From: Amphritea atlantica
GTDB lineage: Bacteria; Pseudomonadota; Gammaproteobacteria; Pseudomonadales; Balneatricaceae
NCBI RefSeq assembly: GCF_900111095.1
Contig: NZ_FOGB01000007.1
Coordinates: forward strand, 150,883-214,882
Direction of reading: 5' to 3'
DNA: 64,000 bases
Shown piece after piece: positions 53,344 through 63,970 of the stretch; the first letter of the stretch is position 1, and every line of letters starts with the position of its first letter. The notes beneath the pieces are model-generated. The model did no database searches. It saw nothing but the letters and a program-made list of their open reading frames with translations, and was not told where the DNA came from. Both the position numbers and the translations under genes were made by a program.

Positions 53344-56300
53344 GTGTCGGCACATACTTCTGTAGATAAAACAGTTCAACTGAAACAAGCCCTGTCAGAA
53401 CGCATACTGGTTCTCGATGGCGGTATGGGCACCATGATTCAGGATCGCAAACTGAACGAGGCTGATTTTCGTGGTGAACGGTTTGCCGACTGGAAGGTCG
53501 ATCTGCAGGGAAACAACGATCTGCTGGTGTTGACGCAACCTGATATTATCAGCGATATCCACCGCGCTTATCTGGATGCCGGGGCAGATATACTGGAAAC
53601 CAACACCTTTAACGCAACCACCATCGCTATGGCTGATTATGAGATGGAGGCAATCAGTCATGAGATCAATCGGGTGGCCGCGCAGCTGGCCCGTAAAGTG
53701 GCTGATGAGGTTACTGCGTTAACGCCGGATAAGCCCCGCTATGTTGCCGGTGTTCTCGGCCCGACTAACCGCACCTGTTCTATCTCACCGGATGTAAATG
53801 ATCCCGGATTCCGCAATGTCAGTTTTGATCAGTTAGTCGAGGCGTATACCGAATCCGTCGACGGGCTGATAAAAGGTGGCGCTGATATCATTCTCATCGA
53901 AACTATCTTCGATACTCTGAATGCCAAAGCGGCTATCTTCGCGGTTGACCAGTACTTTGAAAACAACAAGCTGCGTCTGCCGGTAATGATATCCGGCACC
54001 ATCACCGATGCCTCAGGCCGAACCCTGTCTGGCCAGACCACCGAAGCGTTCTGGAACTCTGTGCGTCATATCAAGCCCCTATCAATCGGCCTGAACTGCG
54101 CTCTTGGACCAAAGGAGTTACGGCAGTATGTGGAAGAGCTTTCCCGTATCGCTGACACCCATGTATCCGCTCATCCGAATGCGGGGTTGCCAAATGCTTT
54201 TGGTGGCTACGACGAGTCCCCCGAACAGATGGCGACAGAGATTCGTGAGTGGGCTCAGGCCGGCTTCCTGAATATTATCGGAGGCTGCTGCGGCACAACA
54301 CCGGCACACGTTACCGCTATGGGTAATGCCGCCAATGAGTTCGCTCCGCGACAGATTCCTGAGATTCCTGTTGAATGTCGCCTTTCCGGCCTGGAACCGC
54401 AAAATATCAATAAAGACACCCTGTTTGTTAACGTCGGTGAGCGAACCAACGTTACCGGTTCGGCGATGTTCAAACGTCTGATCAAAGAGGGTGACTACGA
54501 GACCGCACTGGATGTTGCCCGTCAGCAAGTTGAAAACGGCGCACAGATCATCGATATCAACATGGATGAGGGGATGCTGGATGCGGAAGCGGCGATGGTG
54601 CGCTTTCTCACCCTGATCGCCTCTGAGCCAGATATCTCCCGGGTGCCGATTATGATCGACTCCTCTAAGTGGGAGGTGATCGAAGCAGGCCTGAAATGCA
54701 TTCAGGGTAAAGGCGTGGTGAACTCCATCAGCCTTAAAGAGGGTGAAGAGAAGTTTATCTATCAGGCCAACCTGCTGCGTCGCTATGGGGCTGCGGTGGT
54801 GGTCATGGCATTCGATGAGGATGGCCAGGCGGACACCGAAGAGCGCAAAATCCAGATCTGTGAACGATCCTACAAAGTGCTCACTGAGAAGGTCGGCTTC
54901 CCACCAGAAGATATTATCTTCGATCCGAATATCTTTGCCGTGGCGACAGGGATTGAGGAGCACAATAATTATGCGCTGGACTTTATCCGCGCTACGGGAT
55001 GGATTAAGAAGAATCTGCCCTATGCGATGATCTCTGGCGGCGTATCTAACGTGTCATTCTCGTTCCGCGGTAATAACCCGGTGCGGGAAGCGATCCACTG
55101 TGTATTCCTCTATCACGCAATTCAGCAAGGGATGGATATGGGTATCGTTAACGCCGGTCAGCTGGCGATCTACGATGACCTGCCGGAAGAGCTGCGGGTT
55201 GCGGTTGAGGCTGTAATTCTCAATACCTCAGATGACGCGACCGAAAACCTGCTGGAGATTGCTGAAAAATATCGCGGCGATGGTGCACAGGTTGAGGAGA
55301 AAACTCAGGAATGGCGCAGCCTGCCGGTTCAGGAACGTCTGTCCCATTCGCTGGTTAAAGGTATCGCCGAATATATTGATGACGATGTCGAAGAGTGCCG
55401 CCATCTCTATGATCGCCCGATTCAGGTGATCGAAGGCCCGCTGATGGACGGCATGGGCGTGGTGGGTGATCTGTTTGGTGCGGGCAAGATGTTCCTGCCT
55501 CAGGTGGTTAAATCGGCCCGGGTAATGAAAAAAGCGGTCGCCTATCTGATGCCCTTCATCGAAGAGGAGAAAGCCGGCGCGGGCAGCGAAACCGCGGGTA
55601 AAATCCTCATGGCCACGGTAAAAGGCGATGTTCACGATATCGGTAAAAACATCGTTGGTGTCGTGCTTCAGTGTAATAATTACGAAATTATCGATCTCGG
55701 CGTGATGGTGCCGGCAGAAACGATTCTGCGAACCGCCCGTGAAGAGAATGTTGATATTATCGGTCTCTCAGGTCTGATTACCCCATCGCTGGATGAGATG
55801 GTGCATGTGGCCAGAGAGATGGAGCGTCAGGGCTTTAATATTCCGCTGATGATTGGCGGGGCAACCACCTCTAAAGCACATACGGCGGTAAAAATTGATC
55901 AGGCCTACAACCGTGATCAGGTGGTCCATGTGACCAACGCGTCCCGGGCGGTAAACGTTGCCAGCACCCTGCTATCCAAAGAGCGAAAAGCAGCCTATGT
56001 GCAGGAGATACAGGAGGATTATGAAACCGTACGGCAGCGCTATGCTGAACGCCAGAGTCAGGCGCGCCGGGTTTCACTGATTCAGGCCCGGGCGAACAAA
56101 TTCAACATCGACTGGAGCAACTATACCCCTCCGGTCCCTGCTCAGCCAGGCATTCAGACCTTCGAGAATATCGATCTGAATGAGCTACGTGACTATATCG
56201 ACTGGACCCCGTTCTTTCATTCATGGGAGCTGGCGGGACGTTACCCACGCATTCTAACAGATGAGATTATCGGTGAAGAGGCGACCCGTCTGTTTAACGA

Positions 56301-57060
56301 TGCTCAGCAGATGCTGAATGATATTATCGCTAACAAGAAGCTGGAAGCCCGGGCAGTGATCGGTCTGTTCCCGGCTAACAGTGTCGACAATGACGATATT
56401 GAACTGTATACCGATGACAGTCGTTCAGAGGTGCTGATGAACCTGCACCATCTGCGCCAGCAGGTAGAGAAAACGGATGGCAAGGCGAATATGTGCCTCG
56501 CCGATTTCATCGCACCGAAAACGAGCGGCAAAGCTGATTACTTCGGGGCTTTTGCGGTTACCGCTGGTATTGGTGATCAGGCGATGATCGACGCCTATGA
56601 AGCCGATCATGACGATTATCACAGTATTATGGTGAAAGCCCTGGCGGACCGGTTAGCCGAAGCGCTGGCTGAGTATATGCACGCCCGTACCCGGCGTGAG
56701 TTCTGGGGTTATGCTGCCGATGAAAACCTCGATAACGAGGCGCTGATCAGAGAGAAATATCAGGGCATCCGCCCCGCCCCGGGTTATCCCGCCTGTCCGG
56801 AGCATACCGAAAAAGGTCTGCTGTGGAAGCTGCTGGATGTTGAAAACCGGATTGGTATGCAACTGACCGATAGTTATGCCATGCTGCCGACCTCTTCGGT
56901 CAGCGGCTGGTATTTCAGTCATCCGCAATCTCAGTATTTCGGTGTCGCCAAGATCGGTGAAGATCAGCTGGAATCCTATGCCAAACGCACCGGTATGGAG
57001 AAAACCGAAGCGGAACGCTGGTTATCACCAAACCTGGGGTATGAACCGGACGATAGCTGA
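53344..57060 (+). CDS. metH: Cobalamin-dependent methionine synthase
   Basis: About 1238 residues from the GTG at 53344, with GGTAGG upstream; a TTG at 53329 is also in frame. Module order as in E. coli MetH (1227): homocysteine domain (zinc Cys in GGCCGTT), folate-binding barrel ([11 protein letters not shown]), cobalamin cap, B12-binding domain ([12 protein letters not shown] with the axial His) and the AdoMet activation domain ([16 protein letters not shown]). It makes methionine from homocysteine and methyl-tetrahydrofolate. No cobalamin riboswitch is visible upstream. Confidence 0.95.
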   Translation: MSAHTSVDKTVQLKQALSERILVLDGGMGTMIQDRKLNEADFRGERFADWKVDLQGNNDLLVLTQPDIISDIHRAYLDAGADILETNTFNATTIAMADYEMEAISHEINRVAAQLARKVADEVTALTPDKPRYVAGVLGPTNRTCSISPDVNDPGFRNVSFDQLVEAYTESVDGLIKGGADIILIETIFDTLNAKAAIFAVDQYFENNKLRLPVMISGTITDASGRTLSGQTTEAFWNSVRHIKPLSIGLNCALGPKELRQYVEELSRIADTHVSAHPNAGLPNAFGGYDESPEQMATEIREWAQAGFLNIIGGCCGTTPAHVTAMGNAANEFAPRQIPEIPVECRLSGLEPQNINKDTLFVNVGERTNVTGSAMFKRLIKEGDYETALDVARQQVENGAQIIDINMDEGMLDAEAAMVRFLTLIASEPDISRVPIMIDSSKWEVIEAGLKCIQGKGVVNSISLKEGEEKFIYQANLLRRYGAAVVVMAFDEDGQADTEERKIQICERSYKVLTEKVGFPPEDIIFDPNIFAVATGIEEHNNYALDFIRATGWIKKNLPYAMISGGVSNVSFSFRGNNPVREAIHCVFLYHAIQQGMDMGIVNAGQLAIYDDLPEELRVAVEAVILNTSDDATENLLEIAEKYRGDGAQVEEKTQEWRSLPVQERLSHSLVKGIAEYIDDDVEECRHLYDRPIQVIEGPLMDGMGVVGDLFGAGKMFLPQVVKSARVMKKAVAYLMPFIEEEKAGAGSETAGKILMATVKGDVHDIGKNIVGVVLQCNNYEIIDLGVMVPAETILRTAREENVDIIGLSGLITPSLDEMVHVAREMERQGFNIPLMIGGATTSKAHTAVKIDQAYNRDQVVHVTNASRAVNVASTLLSKERKAAYVQEIQEDYETVRQRYAERQSQARRVSLIQARANKFNIDWSNYTPPVPAQPGIQTFENIDLNELRDYIDWTPFFHSWELAGRYPRILTDEIIGEEATRLFNDAQQMLNDIIANKKLEARAVIGLFPANSVDNDDIELYTDDSRSEVLMNLHHLRQQVEKTDGKANMCLADFIAPKTSGKADYFGAFAVTAGIGDQAMIDAYEADHDDYHSIMVKALADRLAEALAEYMHARTRREFWGYAADENLDNEALIREKYQGIRPAPGYPACPEHTEKGLLWKLLDVENRIGMQLTDSYAMLPTSSVSGWYFSHPQSQYFGVAKIGEDQLESYAKRTGMEKTEAERWLSPNLGYEPDDS

Positions 57061-57073
57061 TCGATAGAGAAAA

Positions 57074-57102
57074 AAATCCGCCCTCTGTGGCGGATTTTTT
57101 TT
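57074..57102 (+). terminator. Rho-independent terminator of metH
   Basis: AAATCCGCC/GGCGGATTT arms (9 bp) with a 6-nt loop and T run; A-rich on the other side, so it may also serve the convergent gene. Confidence 0.9.
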
Positions 57103-57126
57103 ACCGGTGCCGGCCTTAGTCAGCCA

Positions 57127-57939
57127 CTATCTGTCGGCCACATAGTGACTTCTCTTAACCCAGTCCGATGATGCGTAATCAGTGGTAAAACGGGAGCCCT
57201 GGTTTTGCCAGAAATCAGTGTTGTTAAACATAAAGGTGGGATGATATTTAGTCTGCAAGCGGGCCAGTGGAAACGCTTTCAGGCGATTGAGGCCACGCTT
57301 TCGGGTTGTCTCAAGCAGAAATTCCTGGCCCTCGGCAAACAGCACAACCCAGGCGTGTCCCTCTCCATCATAGTCACCAACGACAACCCGAGCATCGTAG
57401 CCCAGGCCGATGAGCCAGTCGGCCACCAAAATGGCGTGGTCTTCACAATCCCCAACCTTAGCAAAAAATGCCTGCTGGCTACTTTGCCAGACCTCAGGGC
57501 GGCCCGGATAGGTGATATGATCAAGCTGATACTTTTTTCGATGGGCAACCGTATAGAGCGCCAATACCGGATTCTCAACCCGGAACGGCATATAGCCATC
57601 AAAATAGCTGTTTACCAGATGGTAACGCCGGTCGACACCCGGAGCGATCATGATATATGCCCCCAGGTCGGCCTGACCAAACAGATAGATGCTGGGTTTT
57701 TCTCTGCGTTTATTGAGAATCTTATCAATATCCAATTGATTCAGCGTGATACCATTCGCCATTAACTGGAGTGATCCGCTGCGTAATAACCCGGGAGATG
57801 CGTTGGGGTCAGCTGGCAGTGGCAGACGCTCTAGTGCCTCGTCAATTATCAGATCCGGCGAGCGCTGGTGTTGCTGTAGCGCTGAGGTCAGTATGATGAC
57901 GAGAATAAACAGCACGCCCTGCCCCAGGCGTTTTAACAT
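57127..57939 (-). CDS. Transglutaminase-like cysteine peptidase
   Basis: 270 residues with a single N-terminal hydrophobic anchor or signal (about 6-22). The triad fits the bacterial transglutaminase-like protease family: Cys in VGDCEDHAIL, His in GEGHAWVV and Asp/Glu region in LLETT. The family includes periplasmic proteases such as LapG, which cuts adhesins; this one lacks the LapG context (no lapD/lapA here). The DUF350 gene ends 6 bp upstream on the same strand, so both are cotranscribed. Confidence 0.75.
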   Translation of the reverse strand: MLKRLGQGVLFILVIILTSALQQHQRSPDLIIDEALERLPLPADPNASPGLLRSGSLQLMANGITLNQLDIDKILNKRREKPSIYLFGQADLGAYIMIAPGVDRRYHLVNSYFDGYMPFRVENPVLALYTVAHRKKYQLDHITYPGRPEVWQSSQQAFFAKVGDCEDHAILVADWLIGLGYDARVVVGDYDGEGHAWVVLFAEGQEFLLETTRKRGLNRLKAFPLARLQTKYHPTFMFNNTDFWQNQGSRFTTDYASSDWVKRSHYVADR

Positions 57940-57945
57940 GGCCGG

Positions 57946-58176
57946 CTACCCTTTCAGACCCGAGGCAACAATAATGGCGACGAAGATCAGTACGGTTGAG
58001 GCAAATATCGAAACCGCGATATTACCCTTCTTCATCTCCTCCTCAATATCGATATTTTTGAGTAACCGCTTATCGATCCATAACAGAGCATACACTCCTA
58101 CCACCAGAGCGATGATGGTGTAACTCAGATTCAATAACAGATTGATCAGAGAGGCGCTAAAAAACTCCATTTCCAT
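57946..58176 (-). CDS. DUF350 family inner-membrane protein
   Basis: 76 residues with AGGATCG before the ATG. Two transmembrane helices joined by a charged loop (IDKRLLKNIDIEEEMKKGNIAVS) that matches the DUF350 pattern; a third segment of the full domain is not present, so it is the short one-repeat form. The family's role is unclear. It lies 6 bp before the transglutaminase-like gene. Confidence 0.78.
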   Translation of the reverse strand: MEMEFFSASLINLLLNLSYTIIALVVGVYALLWIDKRLLKNIDIEEEMKKGNIAVSIFASTVLIFVAIIVASGLKG

Positions 58177-58326
58177 AGAGAACGATCCTTAAATTCAGGT
58201 TAGCAGGACAAAACAGATAGCCAGCTAAATCAGTCTGGCTGACGCTGATTCTGAATCAATAGGCGCCACTAATCCAGTCAGTTTTGCATATCTTCTGTGG
58301 CTTCAGGCAATCTGCTATGGCCCGCG

Positions 58327-59019
58327 TTACGGGTTCCAGTGATTCGGCCCCAGCAACTGCATCTGATGGGTGATCCAGCGAATGCGCTGCCAGACATAAT
58401 TGCTGGGGTTGGCAGCACGTAAACGGTAGGGGTTGGGTAACACCGCGGCTAAGCGCGCTGCTTCGACCGGGGACAGTCGCTGAGCCGGTTTATGGAAATA
58501 GGCCTGACTGGCCGCTTCAACACCATAGATTCCGGGACCGAACTCGACAATATTGAGATAAACTTCCAGGATACGCTGCTTGGTCCACAGGGCCTCCATC
58601 AACACCGCCAGCCCCGCCTCGAGTCCTTTTCGCAGATAGCTTTTGGCGGGCCACAGAAACAGGTTTTTAGCGGTCTGCTGCGTCAGGGTGCTGGCACCTC
58701 TGATCCTGCCGCCTTTCTCATTGTCACTGAGAGCGTCCGCTATCGATTCCAGATCCAGCCCCCAATGTTGCGGAAACTTCTGATCTTCAGAGGCGATGAC
58801 TGCTAGCTGCATCGTCCCGGAGATCTGATCAAGAGGCACCCAGATATGCTGACTGTGAGCCGGATATCCCGGTGGCGGATTCAGATCCCGTTGGATCTTC
58901 CACATCCATATACCCGGGTCGATAAAACGCAACATCAGCACCAGCAGTACTGGAAGCAGAATCAGAATGAGCAGCACTCGGATCAGCCACTTGCGAATAG
59001 AGAAACGGGAAACAGTCAA
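58327..59019 (-). CDS. mtgA: Monofunctional biosynthetic peptidoglycan transglycosylase
   Basis: About 230 residues. An N-terminal anchor helix (about 10-31) and a GT51 domain with all motifs: [11 protein letters not shown] (catalytic Glu), [39 protein letters not shown] and [11 protein letters not shown]. It polymerises lipid II into glycan strands. No transpeptidase domain, length as in E. coli MtgA (242). The start is TTG at 59019; a GTG within the anchor helix is the next candidate. No partner in the same orientation. Confidence 0.9.
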   Translation of the reverse strand: MTVSRFSIRKWLIRVLLILILLPVLLVLMLRFIDPGIWMWKIQRDLNPPPGYPAHSQHIWVPLDQISGTMQLAVIASEDQKFPQHWGLDLESIADALSDNEKGGRIRGASTLTQQTAKNLFLWPAKSYLRKGLEAGLAVLMEALWTKQRILEVYLNIVEFGPGIYGVEAASQAYFHKPAQRLSPVEAARLAAVLPNPYRLRAANPSNYVWQRIRWITHQMQLLGPNHWNP

Positions 59020-59160
59020 TATCGGATTACCGCAGAGTCAGAAGCGTAACAAAGGTAGCACTGATCATACCCAACACTGCCCATTTTTTGAACAGCGATC
59101 AGTAATGATTCGCGCCCCTTTGTATGTTTAACTAATGGCACAGATCTAACGATCATAATA

Positions 59161-60120
59161 ATGGACAGTAACATGACATTTGCCCTGGATGAGGTTCTGG
59201 TGGTTGGTATTTCCAGCCGCGCGCTGTTTAACCTGGAACATGAAAACCGTATCTACCAGCAACAGGATGTAGAGGCCTACCGCCGTTACCAGTTTGAACA
59301 GGAGAATAAAATTCTCGATAAAGGGACCGCCTTTCATCTGGTGGAAGCGCTACTCAGCCTGAACACCCTTTCCGACGAGCGACTGGTCGAAGTGGTGGTG
59401 ATGTCTAAAAACAGCCCTGATACCGGTTTGCGCGTATTGAAATCAATTCAGTACTACGGCCTGGATATTACCCGATCAGCCTTTACCGGAGGTGAATCAC
59501 TCGCCCCTTTCCTGCAGGCATACAGTGTCGATCTGCTGTTAACCCGACACCCGGATGATGCGCAGGTGGCCATCGATACTCAGGATTGTGCTGCGGCGCT
59601 GATATACGATCCCCCCGAAAGCTTTCAGCCGGACCGTGACACCATCAGGATCGCATTTGATGCGGATGCGGTGCTGTTCTCTGATGAGTCAGAATATATC
59701 TATAAAACCGAAGGGCTGGAACGGTTTCAGGAAAATGAGTCAGACAATGAAGATGTCGTGCTTCCCGATGGTCCCTTTGCCAAACTGGTCAGAGTGCTTT
59801 CCAGACTCAACAGTAAACTGGGAGCAGATCGCTCCCCCCTGAGACTATCCATCGTGACGGCCCGCAACGGCCCGGCGCACTTGCGGGTGATTAAGACGTT
59901 GCGGCAATGGGGAGTCAATGTTGATCAGGCTTTTTTTCTAGGAGGGATGAGTAAAGAGCCGGTTTTGAGTGCTTTACGTCCCCATATCTTTTTTGACGAT
60001 CAGCCCGCGCACCTGGTATCAGCCGCAAAACGGGTCCCCAGCAGTCAGGTTCCCTACCGCAGCGATTCACTGATCAACAGCCTGCCTCAGGCCTCCCACA
60101 GTGAAACCGGAGAGGATTAA
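59161..60120 (+). CDS. Cytosolic 5'-nucleotidase (PF06189-type)
   Basis: 319 residues. The fold is HAD-like in a two-part layout: VLVVGISSRALF at the start, VMSKNSPDTGLRVLKSIQYYGLDI, the acidic FDADAVLFSD pair, IVTARNGPAHLRVIKTL and FFDDQ near the end. The family hydrolyses nucleoside monophosphates. Divergent from mtgA; the convergent EamA gene follows after 3 bp. Confidence 0.85.
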   Translation: MDSNMTFALDEVLVVGISSRALFNLEHENRIYQQQDVEAYRRYQFEQENKILDKGTAFHLVEALLSLNTLSDERLVEVVVMSKNSPDTGLRVLKSIQYYGLDITRSAFTGGESLAPFLQAYSVDLLLTRHPDDAQVAIDTQDCAAALIYDPPESFQPDRDTIRIAFDADAVLFSDESEYIYKTEGLERFQENESDNEDVVLPDGPFAKLVRVLSRLNSKLGADRSPLRLSIVTARNGPAHLRVIKTLRQWGVNVDQAFFLGGMSKEPVLSALRPHIFFDDQPAHLVSAAKRVPSSQVPYRSDSLINSLPQASHSETGED

Positions 60121-60123
60121 CCG

Positions 60124-61008
60124 TTACAGGACCGGGTCTGTCACCGGCTTTACCGGTTGCGAACGCTTCCCCGCCATCGCCACAATACCCGCACAGCAAA
60201 CCAGCAGAATGCCCAGCAGAGTATGCAGTCCCAGCACCTCATCCCATACCAGCCAGCCAAGAACCGCCGCCATGGCAACCGAGCCGTAGGTGTAGGGTGC
60301 TAACTGACCGGCCGGAGCCATACCATAGGCTTTGCTGAGCAATAACTGTGCTACGGTTGAGGTTGCCGCCAGCAACACCAGCCAGCCAAACTGAACCAGG
60401 TTTAAGCCTGCGCCGCTCAGCCAGGCCGGAAAAGCGGACAACACTGCAGCGAACAGAGCAAAATAGAATACGATTAACTGGGGGGATTCGGTATCCCGCA
60501 TCCGGCGTACCGTCACTTTCGCCAGGGCACCCAGACAGGCACCGAACAGAGCAATTAAAATGCCGATATTCACCGCGGTCTCTGTTGGATTGATAATAAA
60601 GGCGACACCGATAAACCCTACCAGAATCGCCAGTTTCACCTGCAGGTTTATCCGCTCTTTAAGCCACCATAAGGCGATCAGCGGCATAAAAAACGGGGCA
60701 GTCTGTTTCAGCAGTGCCGCCTGGGCAAGAGGAAGATGGCCCCAGGTATAAAACAGGCAGGTCATTGCCGTTACTCCTACCCCCGCGCGCATCAGATGGA
60801 AGTGGAGCTTGGTGGTGTGTAGGACAGAGATACCGTTACGCAGCATCCAGGGGACAAAAAGCATCAGCCCCAGCAGGTTACGAAAGAATACGATCATCTC
60901 GGTAGGCAACTCAGCAGAAACCTGTCGTATCACCATGCCGGATAGCACCAGAAACATTTCTGATATCAGGATCAGAGCCGCGCCGATCAGAAAACTATGA
61001 TTTTTCAT
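60124..61008 (-). CDS. EamA/DMT-family permease
   Basis: 294 residues from the ATG at 61008 (TTG at 61017 also in frame). Ten hydrophobic helices in two EamA repeats, for example YTWGHLPLAQAALLKQTAPFFMPLIALWWLKERI in the first and TSTVAQLLLSKAYGMAPAGQLAPYTY in the second. RhaT/YdcZ-like exporters; the substrate is unknown. Convergent with the nucleotidase gene, its stop lying 3 bp from that gene's end. Confidence 0.85.
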   Translation of the reverse strand: MKNHSFLIGAALILISEMFLVLSGMVIRQVSAELPTEMIVFFRNLLGLMLFVPWMLRNGISVLHTTKLHFHLMRAGVGVTAMTCLFYTWGHLPLAQAALLKQTAPFFMPLIALWWLKERINLQVKLAILVGFIGVAFIINPTETAVNIGILIALFGACLGALAKVTVRRMRDTESPQLIVFYFALFAAVLSAFPAWLSGAGLNLVQFGWLVLLAATSTVAQLLLSKAYGMAPAGQLAPYTYGSVAMAAVLGWLVWDEVLGLHTLLGILLVCCAGIVAMAGKRSQPVKPVTDPVL

Positions 61009-61017
61009 AAATAACAA

Positions 61018-61043
61018 AGCCCCTCTGTATCACTCAGAGGGGC
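61018..61043 (-). terminator. Terminator of the M16 peptidase gene
   Basis: AGCCCCTCTG/CAGAGGGGCT arms (10 bp) with a short loop, followed on the minus strand by an interrupted T run (TTTGTTATTT). Confidence 0.7.
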
Positions 61044-61063
61044 TATTGAACTCCAGCAGCCAG

Positions 61064-63970
61064 TCAGAGGGCGATGATTTCAAACTGTTCATCCAGTTTG
61101 GCTGCCGCGGCCGGGCTGGTCACTACCGCAACGCTGGCCTGTTCCGGCTTGAGATAAGTTGCCGCCACCCGCTTCAGATCGTCCAGGGTGACCCTGAGAA
61201 TACGCTGACGGAACTGTTCGCGTTGTTCTGGCGTGCGGCCAAACAGCGCACTGTGATAAGCCTGTTTCGCCTCTCCTGCGGGAGACCCCGGTTTATCGAT
61301 GCTGCTGACAACCCCCAGAATCGCTTCTTCCAGCTTTTGTGCTTCCAGTTCGCTCTCCTGCAACCAGACCAGAGAGGCATCAAAATCCGCCAGAGTTTCG
61401 CTCAGGCGAGGATCACGATAGGAGAAGAAGCGGAATACTGCATCTGCCGAATCCTGCCCGGCACCACTACCGTAGGCACCGCCCTTTTCGCGCACGGTTC
61501 TGTGGAGAAAGCCATTACGCAGAAAATCACCCAGCACAGTGAGCGCTGCCGCATCAGTATGCTCCACCGGAACCGTCGGATAAGCCTTGGCACAGAAGTT
61601 CACCTGAGTACTCGTAGTCCAGGCCTGGGTAACACAGCTTCGGCTTGAAGGCAGAGTAAAAGGAACAAAACCATCCTCAGTCGTAACATCCTGCCACTGT
61701 GCAGCCAGGGTTTCAGCAACCTGCTGCTGGTGTTCAGCTTCAGTTACTATCAGGAAGCGCCGCGGCGCTTTTAACAGCTTCTGATGCAGCGCTTCCAGCG
61801 CATTGGCAAGTTGCTTCAGGTTATCCTCGTTGCGAATACTTTCATCCAGTGCTTTGATCGCACGAATACTCTGTAGCCCTCGTAAGTTATGGGACAACTG
61901 CCCGCCGGGTGACAGCTGACTGGCCGCTGCCATAATTGCCAGACTGTGTCCCTGCCCTGTCACGCTCTGTTCTTTACGGGTGCGCTGCTGCGATACCAGC
62001 TCACGAATCCGGCTCAGTTCGTCGAAACGGACAGTGGTTAACGTTTTATATACCAGACTGCTCATTTCAGCCTGCTTGCTAAGCAACGCCTTGGCTGACA
62101 GCGTCATGTAACCACTGACTTTCTGCTCATCATCAATACTGCCGCGCACCGATGAGTATGCACTGATGCTGCCGCACACCTGTGACTGCCAGGCCTGGGT
62201 ATCCTGATAACTCTTACCATCACAACCCAGTTCAGTCAGACAGTGACTGTAGAGTGGGATGAGTTGTTGTTCCGCTTCACTCAGGGCAGGCAGATCGATA
62301 ATCACCTGTTCATATACCAGACCGTTAGTCCCCTGAGGATAGAAGTGATATTTGAAGCCCTGTAGAGACTCTTCCGTCCCGTGAGGAATACGCATCTGTG
62401 CCGGTACATCCACGATGGTCACTTTTGGCAACAGGGTTTCATCGTCTATCTGGTTCTGCCGCTGCTCCAGTGCTTCAGCCTGCTGTATAACCGCCTGTTT
62501 CTGTTTCTCATCCAGCGACTGACGAATTTTTTCCAGTTTCGCCGTTTCCGCTGCATCGCGTTTTGCTGCCAGCTTAGCATCCGGACGTAGCGTCAGCCTG
62601 ACCCGGTGGGGGTTATCCAGCAGCTCACGTACCATCGACGGGATGAAATCCGGGTGAGTAATCTCTTCATGCAACTTGGCCAGCACCGGATCGAGATTCA
62701 GCAGTGCGATGGGATCACCACGATGGATCGCAGATGACAACGAAGCCAGAATCAGGCTCATACCGTAGGGGTATCCGTCACCACTGATCTCGCGCTGACT
62801 CAGTTCCAACTGATGCAATGCGGCTTCGAGGTGCTCCTGAGGTACGCCTTCCTCAGCAACTTTGGCCAGCGTGTCCAGCACCAGTTGCTCAAACTCTGCT
62901 GCCTTGTCAGGCTCACTGCCTTCGATGCCGCACATAAAGCCCATCTCCCGGTTTGAATCTTCCAGGCCACAAAGCGGTGAAGGCGACGTTCCAAGGTCGG
63001 TGGATTCAAGGGCATAGCGTAATGGAGAGGAGCTGTTATCCAGCAAAACCCGGGACAGCAGGTGCGCTTTTAACTGCTGCTCAAGATCGATACTCGGGCC
63101 CAGCAACCAGGCCAGCACATGGTGGGTTTTAGCGCTGATATTTTCATCATCCAGGGCATAGGCCTCCTCAACTCTGACCGGAGAGAAGTAGCGTTTCTCG
63201 TCACCAACGGCTATCTCCTCATCGAGTTTGTCGAAACTGGCAAGTGCCTGGGTTTCAAAACGTTGCTGCAACTCTTCAACCGGAATATCGCCAAAGGTCA
63301 TAAACACCGCATTGGATGGGTGATAATGGGTCTTATAAAAGTGCAGCAACTGCTCGTAACTGAGATCAGGGATCGCTTCGGGATCCCCTCCTGAGTTGTA
63401 ATGATAGGTGGTAGATGGAAACAGATAACGGGTCAGGGTCTGCCACAAATAAGAGACTGGCGAACTCATCGCCCCTTTCATCTCATTGTAAACCACCCCT
63501 TTGTAGACCAGTGGACTATCGCTATCATTCGGTTCACTGAACTCAATCCTGTGACCCTCCTGGGCAAAATCCAGCGGGTCAAGACGGGAAAAGAATGCCG
63601 CATCAAGATAAACATCCAGCAGGTTAAAAAAGTCTTTACGGTTCTGGCTGGCAAATGGATAGGCAGTCCAGTCACTGCTGGTAAAGGCGTTCATGAAGGT
63701 ATTCAGGGAGCGCCGGCTCATCATAAAAAAGGGATCGCGCACCGGATAGTTGCGACTACCACACAGCGCGGTATGTTCCAGAATATGGGCAACACCGCAG
63801 TTATCTTCCGGCACAGTACGAAAAGCAACAAGGAAAACATTTTCCTGATTATCAGCAGCAATATGATAATGAAGCGCACCAGTATTGGTATGCACATATT
63901 CCTGAACATCGATGCCCAGTGATTCGATTGTTTCGGTGCGCTTGTGTTGAAAAGCCGGGTGACAGGTCAT
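61064..63970 (-). CDS. M16C-family zinc metallopeptidase (presequence-protease-like)
   Basis: About 968 residues from the ATG at 63970 (TTG at 63997 in frame). The inverted zinc motif HILEH sits at 62-66, with the third ligand Glu in VYNEMKGAM about 100 residues on. Four roughly homologous M16 domains fit the PreP/falcilysin type, one-chain enzymes that degrade peptides in a closed chamber. A Lys-Tyr substrate region appears as GGAYGSGA near the C-terminal third. No signal peptide, so cytoplasmic. Role: recycling of medium-length peptides. It is the last gene before the right edge and has its own terminator. Confidence 0.9.
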   Translation of the reverse strand: MTCHPAFQHKRTETIESLGIDVQEYVHTNTGALHYHIAADNQENVFLVAFRTVPEDNCGVAHILEHTALCGSRNYPVRDPFFMMSRRSLNTFMNAFTSSDWTAYPFASQNRKDFFNLLDVYLDAAFFSRLDPLDFAQEGHRIEFSEPNDSDSPLVYKGVVYNEMKGAMSSPVSYLWQTLTRYLFPSTTYHYNSGGDPEAIPDLSYEQLLHFYKTHYHPSNAVFMTFGDIPVEELQQRFETQALASFDKLDEEIAVGDEKRYFSPVRVEEAYALDDENISAKTHHVLAWLLGPSIDLEQQLKAHLLSRVLLDNSSSPLRYALESTDLGTSPSPLCGLEDSNREMGFMCGIEGSEPDKAAEFEQLVLDTLAKVAEEGVPQEHLEAALHQLELSQREISGDGYPYGMSLILASLSSAIHRGDPIALLNLDPVLAKLHEEITHPDFIPSMVRELLDNPHRVRLTLRPDAKLAAKRDAAETAKLEKIRQSLDEKQKQAVIQQAEALEQRQNQIDDETLLPKVTIVDVPAQMRIPHGTEESLQGFKYHFYPQGTNGLVYEQVIIDLPALSEAEQQLIPLYSHCLTELGCDGKSYQDTQAWQSQVCGSISAYSSVRGSIDDEQKVSGYMTLSAKALLSKQAEMSSLVYKTLTTVRFDELSRIRELVSQQRTRKEQSVTGQGHSLAIMAAASQLSPGGQLSHNLRGLQSIRAIKALDESIRNEDNLKQLANALEALHQKLLKAPRRFLIVTEAEHQQQVAETLAAQWQDVTTEDGFVPFTLPSSRSCVTQAWTTSTQVNFCAKAYPTVPVEHTDAAALTVLGDFLRNGFLHRTVREKGGAYGSGAGQDSADAVFRFFSYRDPRLSETLADFDASLVWLQESELEAQKLEEAILGVVSSIDKPGSPAGEAKQAYHSALFGRTPEQREQFRQRILRVTLDDLKRVAATYLKPEQASVAVVTSPAAAAKLDEQFEIIAL

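Noticed and set aside
54118-54963. 281-residue minus-strand ORF
   Set aside because: It is antisense to metH, which is conserved across the region; no ribosome site or domain.
57127-57939. LapG of a Lap adhesin system
   Set aside because: Triad fits the broader family, but no lapD, lapA or type I secretion gene is near.
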